Part shown: one piece after another, positions 1-4,902 of the stretch
Numbering within the stretch: position 1 is the stretch's first letter
Layout: the number at the start of each line of letters is the position of its first letter
Assembly: GCA_025936195.1 (NCBI GenBank)
Contig: JAICTW010000237.1
Span: 1 to 5,430 of the forward strand
DNA: 5,430 nt
Direction: 5' to 3'
From: Flavisolibacter sp.
GTDB taxonomy: Bacteria; Bacteroidota; Bacteroidia; Chitinophagales; Chitinophagaceae
Made by a program: the position numbers and the translations under genes
Notes under the pieces: model-generated
Database searches by the model: none
The model's input: the letters and a program-made list of their open reading frames with translations, nothing else
What the model was told of the DNA's origin: nothing

Positions 1-533
1 CTTAACACACTTCCGGTAGGATTGTGTGGTGAGTTGATCATGAGGGCTCTTGTTTTTTCATTGATCTTATTCTTTACTACAGACCAATCAATTTTATATT
101 CAGGAAATGTCAATGCAATTTTTACCGCCTTTGCTCCATTCAATTCAATGGAAGGAATGTAACTGTCATAAGCCGGTTCAAAAACAATTACTTCATCGTT
201 GGGTTGAAGAATAGTTGTGAGTGCTGTGTACAATGCATAAGTACCCCCGGGAGTAACCGTAATTTGTGTATCGGGATTGATTTTAGTCTTGTATAAAAAT
301 TCCACTTTTTCTGCAATGGCTTCGCACAAAGGAATGTAGCCGTTCATGTGCACGTATTGATTGTACCCGTTCTTCATGGCGTCATTTACCAATGCGATCA
401 ATTCTTCACTCATTGGAAAATCGGGAAAGCCCTGTCCCAGGTTGATGGCTTTATTTTCCGCAGCAAGAACACTCATTACAGTAAAAATGGTAGTGCCTAC
501 ATTAGGAAGTTTGGATTGGATTGAGGGTTGCAA
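1..533 (-). CDS. Methionine aminotransferase (YbdL-like, PLP fold type I), N-terminal part, cut by window edge
   Basis: This encodes the first 177 residues of a cytosolic PLP-dependent class I/II aminotransferase; the rest lies beyond position 1. The N-terminus (SKLPNVGTTIF at 7-17, INLGQGFPDFP at 30-40) closely matches the start of E. coli YbdL, which transaminates methionine and other bulky amino acids with a 2-oxo acid. Also visible are NQYVHMNGY (58-66), the PLP-phosphate region TPGGTYAL (94-101), EPAYDSY (119-125) and NSPHNPTG (167-174) with the ring-binding Asn171. The Schiff-base lysine is in the missing half; the family is about 380 residues long. No in-frame ATG lies between the upstream stop (TAG at 596-598) and SKLPN. 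TTG at 531-533 gives MQPSIQSKLP, which lines up with the start of YbdL, so I chose it. The next ATG (474-476) would remove the conserved N-terminus. Methionine as substrate is inferred from family resemblance. Confidence 0.88.
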   Translation of the reverse strand, partial: MQPSIQSKLPNVGTTIFTVMSVLAAENKAINLGQGFPDFPMSEELIALVNDAMKNGYNQYVHMNGYIPLCEAIAEKVEFLYKTKINPDTQITVTPGGTYALYTALTTILQPNDEVIVFEPAYDSYIPSIELNGAKAVKIALTFPEYKIDWSVVKNKINEKTRALMINSPHNPTGSVL

Positions 534-555
534 GATGTTTTGATTTTGTGAGGGG

Positions 556-563
556 CAAAAATA
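556..563 (-). promoter_or_regulatory. Putative Bacteroidota -7 box (TATTTTTG) of the aminotransferase gene
   Basis: Read on the minus strand this is TATTTTTG, an exact match to the Bacteroidota -7 consensus TAnnTTTG. It lies in the 44-bp gap between the lipoprotein stop and the TTG start of the aminotransferase. Transcription would begin near 548-550, giving a leader of about 15 nt. No clear TTTG -33 element is present at the usual distance, so the call rests on one box and its position. Confidence 0.45.
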
Positions 564-577
564 TAGACATTCTCGGG

Positions 578-1060
578 CTAATTTATAGACGTTGATGATC
601 TATATACAAATACAAATGAATCTTTGACCTTTTTAAAATAAATACCCAATGAACCGCTTCCACCATAAGGGCGACAACTTAGATTTTGTAGCTGGACATA
701 ATAACCGCTGTCATTTTTATCAAACCTTTTCACTATTAAATAATTTGGTTCTTTCTCCATACCATAACCACGGATGACTGAACAAATTTCTTTAATCGGA
801 ACAAGCTTAAATTGCTGCTCAGAAATGCTTAAAGGTAAAAGCTTCAATGGTACTACTTCAGATGTAAGAAAGATTGAATCACTGAACTTGAATCTTCTTT
901 TTAAAGCAGATGTAGACGGCATATATCTGTCAGAAACGCCTTCTTGTAAGGCGATTTGTAATACTTTGGCAGTATCGCTAATTGGAAGAGTTAAGTTTTG
1001 TGCATTGTTTTGACAAGCAAAAACAAATAATAGAAGAACGCTATAAAGAACGACCCTCAT
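578..1060 (-). CDS. Small predicted lipoprotein of unknown function (160 aa)
   Basis: I do not recognise this protein. The chosen ATG (1058-1060) gives MRVVLYSVLLLFVFAC: one basic residue, a hydrophobic stretch and a lipobox-like VFAC, so Cys16 is the likely lipidated residue and the mature protein has about 145 residues. The reading frame is open to an ATG at 1144, but that would add 28 residues ahead of the signal peptide, so the internal start is better. QNNA follows the cysteine with no acidic run, so the surface-export signal described for some Bacteroidota lipoproteins is absent; a periplasmic-facing position is an inference. The mature part has a charged middle (KRRFKFSDS) and a C-terminal half of alternating strands (YYVQLQNLSCRPYGG, SLGIYFKK, SFVFVYRSS) with a second cysteine. 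It is 107 bp downstream of the rid gene and probably separate from it. That it is a real gene is supported by the signal peptide and normal composition. Confidence 0.72.
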   Translation of the reverse strand: MRVVLYSVLLLFVFACQNNAQNLTLPISDTAKVLQIALQEGVSDRYMPSTSALKRRFKFSDSIFLTSEVVPLKLLPLSISEQQFKLVPIKEICSVIRGYGMEKEPNYLIVKRFDKNDSGYYVQLQNLSCRPYGGSGSLGIYFKKVKDSFVFVYRSSTSIN

Positions 1061-1167
1061 TGTATCATTAACGAATAAAAATTGATTGTGTTTATGTTGA
1101 AAGACCAAAAAATGTGAAAGAAACCCACAAAATAAAAAGCGCAAAATGGCAGTTAGCTCCGTTAGAC
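1061..1167. other. Gap between the rid gene and the lipoprotein gene, no clear signal
   Basis: This 107-bp AT-rich gap has no convincing rho-independent terminator after the rid stop. On the minus strand TATTTTG at 1128-1134 resembles a -7 box but has one spacer base too few. It is about 70 bp before the lipoprotein start. A direct repeat GTTAG-CTCC-GTTAG lies at 1152-1165. Nothing here is firm enough to call. Confidence 0.3.
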
Positions 1168-1560
1168 CTACTTACTCACAATTGCCGTCACTTCAATCTC
1201 TATCAAAAACTCCGGAGCAACCAATCCTTTTACCTCAATCATCGAAGTGCAGGGTTTAACAGAAGAAAAAAATTCGCCGTGTGCTTTTCCATATTCATTA
1301 AAGCGGCTGATGTCGGTAACAAACATCCTTGTGCGCACCACATCATTCATTGAAGCGCCGGCTTCTTTCAAAACCTTTTCTATTTTTTGCAGAATGAAAA
1401 CGGTTTGCTGGTAAGCATCATCTTTTCCAATTACCTTTCCGTTTTCATCAGCAGCTACCGTACCGCTTACTTCAATATGATTGCCCACTTTAACGGCGCG
1501 GCTGTATCCAACCACATCTTCCCAAACCGCACCGGAACTATAATTGGTTCTGTGTAACAT
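1168..1560 (-). CDS. RidA/YjgF/YER057c-family protein lacking the catalytic arginine (130 aa)
   Basis: The whole protein is one Rid domain of normal family length. Recognisable parts are the N-terminal YSRAVKVGNHIEVSGTVA (19-36), the helix DAYQQTVFILQKIEKVL (48-64), the strand VVRTRMFVTDI (74-84) and the end IEIEVTAIV (120-128). RidA proteins form cytosolic trimers with ligand sites between subunits. In E. coli RidA, Arg105 in PARSCVEV holds the carboxylate of 2-aminoacrylate-type imines. Here the aligned segment is PCTSMIEV (103-110), with Thr105 in that place. Classical imine deaminase activity is therefore unlikely, and the ligand is unknown; Rid subgroups without this arginine are known. 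ATG 1558-1560 was chosen because it gives the usual family length. The frame is open to an ATG at 1626, but that extension lies inside the exonuclease gene. The start overlaps the exonuclease end by 23 bp, which suggests co-transcription. Confidence 0.9.
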   Translation of the reverse strand: MLHRTNYSSGAVWEDVVGYSRAVKVGNHIEVSGTVAADENGKVIGKDDAYQQTVFILQKIEKVLKEAGASMNDVVRTRMFVTDISRFNEYGKAHGEFFSSVKPCTSMIEVKGLVAPEFLIEIEVTAIVSK

Positions 1561-2269
1561 ATTTAATGGAAATATTTTCCGGCCTAACAACGGCCTCGCA
1601 ATGGAAGCGAAGCAATATTTGTGCAAGTGTCACCACGTCCTTCTGGCAATATTCAACAATGCGGTCAACATCTTTCTCTGTCCAATACACATGGTTCACC
1701 ATGCTGCCATCAATATCATCTTTTGGCGAAGGAATGCCCAAAACCTTTGCAAGCAGCTTTAATGAAGTGAAGCTTTTATAATCACCAAACTTCCACAACT
1801 CCATGGTGTCGAGATGACGGACTTCCCAGGGTTTTCTTCCCGAAATTTTTAATGCTTCCGGAATTTCAATTCCGTTAATGATCATTCTGCGGCAGATATA
1901 AGGATAATCAAATTCTTTCCCGTTGTGGGCACATAAATATTTATCAGCTTCACCGCTCCATTTCTGAAGCATATCGGCAAACTCCGTCAATAGTTTTTTT
2001 TCATCGTGTCCGCAATAAGATTTGATGATGAGTTTCCTGTCCTCTGCATTGCCCTGCAAATAACCACAGGAAATGCAAACAATTTTTCCGAACTCCGCGT
2101 AAATGCTTGCCCGTGGATAAGCTGTTTCGCTGGTTTCTTCTTCTTTGTTTCGATTGATAATGCCTGCTTTTAAATCCCACAGTTCTTTCCAATCATCAGG
2201 CAAATGATTGTAGGTTTCGTATTGCGAAACCGTTTCAATATCGAGGAAAAGAATGTTGTTGAAATTCAT
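1538..2269 (-). CDS. Predicted DEDDy 3'-5' exonuclease (PolB-like exonuclease domain, 243 aa)
   Basis: This stand-alone ribonuclease H-fold exonuclease resembles the 3'-5' proofreading domain of family B DNA polymerases. Three motifs carry the expected metal ligands. Exo I is FLDIET (8-13) with Asp10 and Glu12. Exo II is CAHNGKEFDYPYICRR (113-128) with Asn116 and Asp121. Exo III is EYCQKDVV (206-213), whose Tyr207 and Asp211 make it the DEDDy type. The middle part (RHLDTMELWKFGD, 151-163, then a basic SFTSLKLLAKVLGIP segment) is typical of this group. No polymerase or helicase domain is attached. The expected activity is Mg-dependent removal of 3'-terminal nucleotides from DNA, perhaps RNA; its cellular substrate cannot be read from the sequence. 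It starts 73 bp after manC and ends inside the rid gene. No good promoter box precedes it, so read-through from manC is possible. Confidence 0.9.
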   Translation of the reverse strand: MNFNNILFLDIETVSQYETYNHLPDDWKELWDLKAGIINRNKEEETSETAYPRASIYAEFGKIVCISCGYLQGNAEDRKLIIKSYCGHDEKKLLTEFADMLQKWSGEADKYLCAHNGKEFDYPYICRRMIINGIEIPEALKISGRKPWEVRHLDTMELWKFGDYKSFTSLKLLAKVLGIPSPKDDIDGSMVNHVYWTEKDVDRIVEYCQKDVVTLAQILLRFHCEAVVRPENISIKYVTQNQL

Positions 2270-2277
2270 ACAAAATC

Positions 2278-2330
2278 AGTTCAAAGTTCATAGTCAGAAG
2301 TTCAAAGTCGAAGGGCTATTGGCTTTGAAC
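2278..2330. repeat. Decayed short tandem repeats with an inverted copy in the manC-exonuclease gap
   Basis: The 10-mer AGTTCAAAGT occurs at 2278-2287 and again at 2299-2308, 21 bp apart, with a related AGTTCATAGTCAG-like stretch between. A perfect inverted copy follows: GTTCAAAG at 2300-2307 pairs with CTTTGAAC at 2323-2330 across a 15-nt loop. No T-run follows the stem on either strand, so this is not a good terminator. It fills most of the 73-bp gap and looks like a decayed array of a unit of about 10 bp. Confidence 0.6.
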
Positions 2331-2342
2331 GCCGGCTTTTAA

Positions 2343-3446
2343 CTATAAAAATTTATCTCCCTTATTCCGTTTTACCTCCGCCACATATTCTTTAATGTCC
2401 TGTTCTTTTTCTTTATGACAGATAAGTAAAACATCGTTGGTATCTACTACAATATAATCATCTAATCCCTGCAAAACAACCAGTTTGTCATCCGGAACAT
2501 GCACTACGCTTTTACTGGTATCAAAGACAATTACGTTTTCTCCGGCAACTGCATTTTCAAAATAATCTTTTTCCATGTTTTCCCAGGCACTGTTCCAGGT
2601 TCCAAGATCACTCCAGCCGAAAGAGGCGGGAATGACGTAAACATTATCTGCTTTTTCCATCACGCCAAAGTCAATAGAAATATTGGGACATTGCGGATAA
2701 ATAGCTTCGATCATTTCTTTCTCTTCTCCTGTATTCAACTTTTCCTTTTCTGCAAAAAAAACTTCATACACTTCGGGCAAAAGTTTTTGGAACGCCTCTA
2801 TGCCGTTTTGAACTTTCCATACAAAAATTCCGGAGTTCCAAAGAAAATCGCCGCTGGCAATAAAGGTTTGCGCCAGCTCCTTATTTGGTTTCTCGGTAAA
2901 GGTTTTCACTTTATAAACCGAAGGAATGGCCTCTATGCCTTCGTGCTGAATATAGCCATAACCCGTATTAGCATAGGTTGGAGTAATGCCAATAGTAACT
3001 AAAGCATTGAAGTGATTCACAAAATCAAGAGCGTCTTTGCACACTTCCAAAAAGCGGTCTTCATTCAATATCAAATGATCGGCAGGTGCAATGATCAATG
3101 AAGCATCGGGATTCATTTCCTGCAGCTTGAAAGAAATATAAGCAATGCAGGGAGCTGTGTTCTTGCGGAACGGCTCGCCCAGGATATTTTCTTTCGGCAG
3201 TTGTGGAAGCTGGGCCTGAGTTACATTCAGGTATTCATTAGCGGTGACCACATAAATATTTTCTACCGGCACTAATTTGGTAAACCGCTCAAAGGTTTGC
3301 TGGATCAAGGTTTTTCCTGTTCCCAAAATATCAAGAAACTGTTTGGGGTGATTAACCCTGCTTAGGGGCCAAAAGCGGCTTCCAATGCCACCGGCCATAA
3401 TGGCTACGTATGTATTTGAATTTTTCTTTTGTAGTTCTTTATCCAT
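2343..3446 (-). CDS. manC: Mannose-1-phosphate guanylyltransferase, monofunctional (367 aa)
   Basis: The enzyme makes GDP-mannose from mannose 1-phosphate and GTP in the cytosol, the donor for mannose and GDP-fucose in surface glycans and glycoproteins. Its nucleotidyltransferase domain has the signature AGGIGSRFWPLSR (18-30), HPKQFLDI (33-40), GEPFRKNTAPCI (90-101), PADH (121-124), NTGYGYI (160-166), FTEKP (183-187), WNSGIF (203-208), DFGVMEK (259-265) and FGWSDLGTW (277-285). A short C-terminal domain follows. The cupin phosphomannose isomerase domain of the roughly 480-residue bifunctional type is absent, so the isomerase must be encoded elsewhere. ATG 3444-3446 gives MDKELQKKN; an in-frame ATG at 3470 would add eight residues, but it overlaps the likely promoter box, so I prefer the shorter form. 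kdsD, another sugar-nucleotide-related gene, lies upstream in the same direction. Confidence 0.94.
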   Translation of the reverse strand: MDKELQKKNSNTYVAIMAGGIGSRFWPLSRVNHPKQFLDILGTGKTLIQQTFERFTKLVPVENIYVVTANEYLNVTQAQLPQLPKENILGEPFRKNTAPCIAYISFKLQEMNPDASLIIAPADHLILNEDRFLEVCKDALDFVNHFNALVTIGITPTYANTGYGYIQHEGIEAIPSVYKVKTFTEKPNKELAQTFIASGDFLWNSGIFVWKVQNGIEAFQKLLPEVYEVFFAEKEKLNTGEEKEMIEAIYPQCPNISIDFGVMEKADNVYVIPASFGWSDLGTWNSAWENMEKDYFENAVAGENVIVFDTSKSVVHVPDDKLVVLQGLDDYIVVDTNDVLLICHKEKEQDIKEYVAEVKRNKGDKFL

Positions 3447-3467
3447 TACTCTCTGTTTCTTTAGGTG

Positions 3468-3477
3468 CAAAAATGTA
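3468..3477 (-). promoter_or_regulatory. Putative -7 region of manC (TACATTTTTG)
   Basis: On the minus strand this reads TACATTTTTG followed by CACC. It resembles the Bacteroidota TAnnTTTG box with two extra T bases, and it is nearly the same as TATATTTTTGCCCC before the aminotransferase in this window. It lies about 22 bp before the chosen manC ATG, which fits a short leader and argues against the ATG at 3470. No -33 TTTG is evident; the upstream DNA is the repeat at 3476-3507. Confidence 0.4.
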
Positions 3478-3507
3478 CACGAATTAAAGCGAATTACACG
3501 AATTAAA
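3476..3507. repeat. 13-bp direct repeat TACACGAATTAAA, period 19, upstream of manC
   Basis: TACACGAATTAAA is present exactly at 3476-3488 and 3495-3507, and a partial copy GCGAATTA lies between (3489-3496), so CGAATTA occurs three times at steps of about 10 bp. The array continues into AAACCGCAGATTC. It directly abuts the putative manC -7 box. It may be a decayed tandem intergenic repeat or a set of in-phase protein sites; the sequence does not decide. Confidence 0.7.
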
Positions 3508-3530
3508 CCGCAGATTCATAGTATTAATTT

Positions 3531-3547
3531 CGGGGAGGCGGGGGAGC
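3531..3547. other. G-rich tract in the kdsD-manC gap
   Basis: The plus strand carries GGGGAGGCGGGGGAG at 3532-3546 in an otherwise AT-rich 167-bp gap. The minus-strand transcript from kdsD would be C/U-rich here. Two-tetrad quadruplex folding on the plus strand is conceivable but untested. No rho-independent terminator for kdsD is visible in the gap. Confidence 0.4.
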
Positions 3548-3613
3548 GATTTTAAATTCTTTGATCATCAGTTTAATTTGCCGTTGCCATAGATAGAATT
3601 GTGTAGTCCGCGG

Positions 3614-4648
3614 TTATAATAAACCTTCCTTTACCAGATCGTGCAAATGAAGGATGCCAAGATAGATTTCCTTTTCGGCAACAACAAGTTGTGTAATTGA
3701 GTTCTTTCGCATAATGTCCAACGCATTCACCGCCATTTCCGAAGGCGGAATTGTTTTGGGATTTTGCGACATGATATCTCTTGCTGTGATCCCCCGGATG
3801 CTGTCGCTTTTTTCCAGCATTCTCCTTAAATCACCGTCGGTGATAATTCCAGCAAGCTTTCCATCGGTGCCGGTTACGGCAGTTACGCCCAGCCTTTTTC
3901 TTGTCATCTCCATAATTACTTCCTTGATCGAAGCTTCTGTTCTTACTTGCGGCTTTTCGTTTTCGATATATAGATCGCCGACACGCAAATAAAGCTTCTT
4001 CCCCAAGGCTCCGCCCGGATGGAATTTCGCAAAGCCTTCCGCATTAAAGCCTTTCTTCTCCATCAGACAAATGGCGATGGCATCTCCCATTACCAGTTGG
4101 GCCGTGGTGCTGGTGGTAGGAGCCAAATTATTTGGACAGGCTTCCTGTTCCACCGTCGCATTAAAAACAAAATCCGATTTGCCGGCCAGATAGGATTCCA
4201 TATTGCCCGTCATTGCAATGAGGCAGTTGCCAAAATTCTTAATCAAAGGGAGCAGCACTTTTATTTCAGGGCTTTCTCCGCTTTTGCTGATCAGAATTAC
4301 CACATCTTCCTGCTGTACCATTCCCAGATCGCCGTGAATGGCGTCGGCTGCGTGCAGAAAAATAGCGGGCGAACCGGTGGAATTTAACGTGGCAACGATC
4401 TTCTGCGCAATGATGGCGCTTTTGCCGATGCCGCTGACCACAATGCGTCCTTTACAATTGGCGAGGCAGTCAATAGCTTTTTCAAAATCTTTATCGAGAT
4501 AGCCGGAGAGCCGGGCAATGGCTGAGGCTTCCATTTCAATTGTCCTCACGGCTGTATCTTTTATGGTAGCTTGTTTTTCCAAGGCTTCAAAATTAGTCGA
4601 ATGTTTACAGTTCACGGCTTTCCGTTTTATCATTGATGGTCTGATCAT
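3614..4648 (-). CDS. kdsD: Arabinose-5-phosphate isomerase, KpsF/GutQ (KdsD) family; exact start uncertain
   Basis: The enzyme interconverts D-ribulose 5-phosphate and D-arabinose 5-phosphate, the first step toward Kdo of lipopolysaccharide, in the cytosol. An SIS domain covers about 35-215 and two CBS domains about 222-344 of the 344-residue frame. Residues matching those implicated in E. coli KdsD catalysis are present: Lys76 in GIGKS, Glu125 in SKSGES, Glu169 in EQEACP and His210 in FHPGG. HAADAIHGDLG (99-109), LAPTTSTTAQL (175-185) and TDGDLRRM (270-277) are further family marks. The first ATG gives about 16 more N-terminal residues than E. coli KdsD. Alternative starts are ATG 4631-4633, TTG 4580-4582 (322 aa, a usual length), GTG 4547-4549 and ATG 4532-4534. 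Codons 1-22 overlap repeat-like DNA shared with the upstream gap, so the true start may be downstream. The gene diverges from recQ; manC follows 167 bp downstream. Confidence 0.93.
   Translation of the reverse strand: MIRPSMIKRKAVNCKHSTNFEALEKQATIKDTAVRTIEMEASAIARLSGYLDKDFEKAIDCLANCKGRIVVSGIGKSAIIAQKIVATLNSTGSPAIFLHAADAIHGDLGMVQQEDVVILISKSGESPEIKVLLPLIKNFGNCLIAMTGNMESYLAGKSDFVFNATVEQEACPNNLAPTTSTTAQLVMGDAIAICLMEKKGFNAEGFAKFHPGGALGKKLYLRVGDLYIENEKPQVRTEASIKEVIMEMTRKRLGVTAVTGTDGKLAGIITDGDLRRMLEKSDSIRGITARDIMSQNPKTIPPSEMAVNALDIMRKNSITQLVVAEKEIYLGILHLHDLVKEGLL
4588..4595 (-). promoter_or_regulatory. Possible -7 box (TAATTTTG) inside the 5' end of the kdsD frame
   Basis: On the minus strand this reads TAATTTTG, an exact TAnnTTTG match. 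It lies within codons 18-21 of the longest kdsD frame. If used, transcripts would begin near 4580-4582 and kdsD would start at GTG 4547-4549 or ATG 4532-4534 (or leaderless at TTG 4580-4582). There is no clear -33 element. An AT-rich 8-mer of this kind can occur by chance. Confidence 0.25.
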
Positions 4649-4668
4649 TCAACATTTAAACTGTAAAC
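4603..4668. repeat. Perfect 10-bp inverted repeat spanning the annotated kdsD start
   Basis: GTTTACAGTT (4603-4612) and AACTGTAAAC (4659-4668) are exact reverse complements separated by 46 bp that include the first two ATG codons of kdsD. A second pair, TCCGTTTT (4621-4628) and AAAACGGA (4678-4685), is interleaved with it. One arm of each pair is inside the longest kdsD frame and the other is upstream, which is unusual for coding sequence. Confidence 0.6.
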
Positions 4669-4692
4669 GACAAGCTGAAAACGGATAACTTC

Positions 4693-4718
4693 AAATTAGT
4701 TGTTACTCTAACTAATTT
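4693..4718. repeat. Perfect 9-bp inverted repeat AAATTAGTT-N8-AACTAATTT between kdsD and recQ
   Basis: AAATTAGTT (4693-4701) and AACTAATTT (4710-4718) are exact reverse complements with an 8-nt spacer. The symmetric AT-rich dyad, in a divergent gap, resembles a dimeric regulator site; it could equally be a weak hairpin. TTCAAATTAGTTG here (4690-4702) is nearly repeated as TTCAAAATTAGTCG at 4586-4599 inside the 5' end of the kdsD frame. Confidence 0.6.
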
Positions 4719-4873
4719 AACTTTTAAATCCGCCTGTTCATTGCTAAATTCGTTTTCCTTTTTTTGACCGACAGCCTTGCGAACGGCTGCTATCCGTATC
4801 GAAAGACCTCGCCTGAAATTGGACAAAGAGTTCAACCGTTTATAAGCTGTCGCAAAAACAAAAATTTTTTACA

Positions 4874-4888
4874 AGCTTTTCGAAAGCT
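4874..4888. repeat. Small hairpin AGCTTT-TCG-AAAGCT just before recQ
   Basis: A 6-bp perfect stem (4874-4879 with 4883-4888) around a 3-nt loop ends 14 bp before the recQ ATG. In RNA it would sit close to the initiation region. There is no Shine-Dalgarno motif in the gap, as is usual in Bacteroidota. The stem is short and its effect is unproven. Confidence 0.35.
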
Positions 4889-4902
4889 CAAAATATTGAT
4901 AG

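Larger units (their letters stand above)
4649..4902. other. Divergent kdsD-recQ intergenic region
   Basis: This 254-bp gap must hold the recQ promoter and perhaps that of kdsD. It contains the inverted repeat at 4693-4718, a small GC stem at 4772-4789 (CAGCC/GGCTG, 8-nt loop) and a hairpin at 4874-4888. For recQ no exact TAnnTTTG box is seen. TAAATTCG at 4745-4752 is one base off, and TTGG at 4819-4822 with TATAAG at 4841-4846 is a weak -35/-10-like pair. I see no ORF or RNA gene. Confidence 0.5.

Noticed and set aside
361..543. Plus-strand open frame of 60 codons
   Set aside because: It lies antisense within the aminotransferase gene, has no family resemblance and is a shadow frame.
1061..1144. 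28-residue N-terminal extension of the lipoprotein
   Set aside because: It would bury the signal peptide and lipobox inside the protein; the ATG at 1058-1060 gives a standard lipoprotein start.
1561..1626. 22-residue N-terminal extension of the Rid protein
   Set aside because: The extension overlaps coding DNA of the exonuclease and exceeds the usual Rid length; the ATG at 1558-1560 fits the family.
2300..2330. Hairpin as rho-independent terminator of manC
   Set aside because: The stem is AT-rich with a 15-nt loop, and no T-run follows on the minus strand.
2499..3002. Plus-strand open frame of 167 codons
   Set aside because: It is antisense to manC, whose motifs are clear, and the translation shows no domain.
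1538..3446. Exonuclease, Rid and manC as a defence or other novel system
   Set aside because: Each gene is a housekeeping-type family member, nothing indicates a mobile or defence context, and no toxin, effector or sensor domain is present.
3608..3613. CCGCGG palindrome after the kdsD stop
   Set aside because: It is six bases with no loop and no T-run, so it is neither a terminator nor a convincing site.
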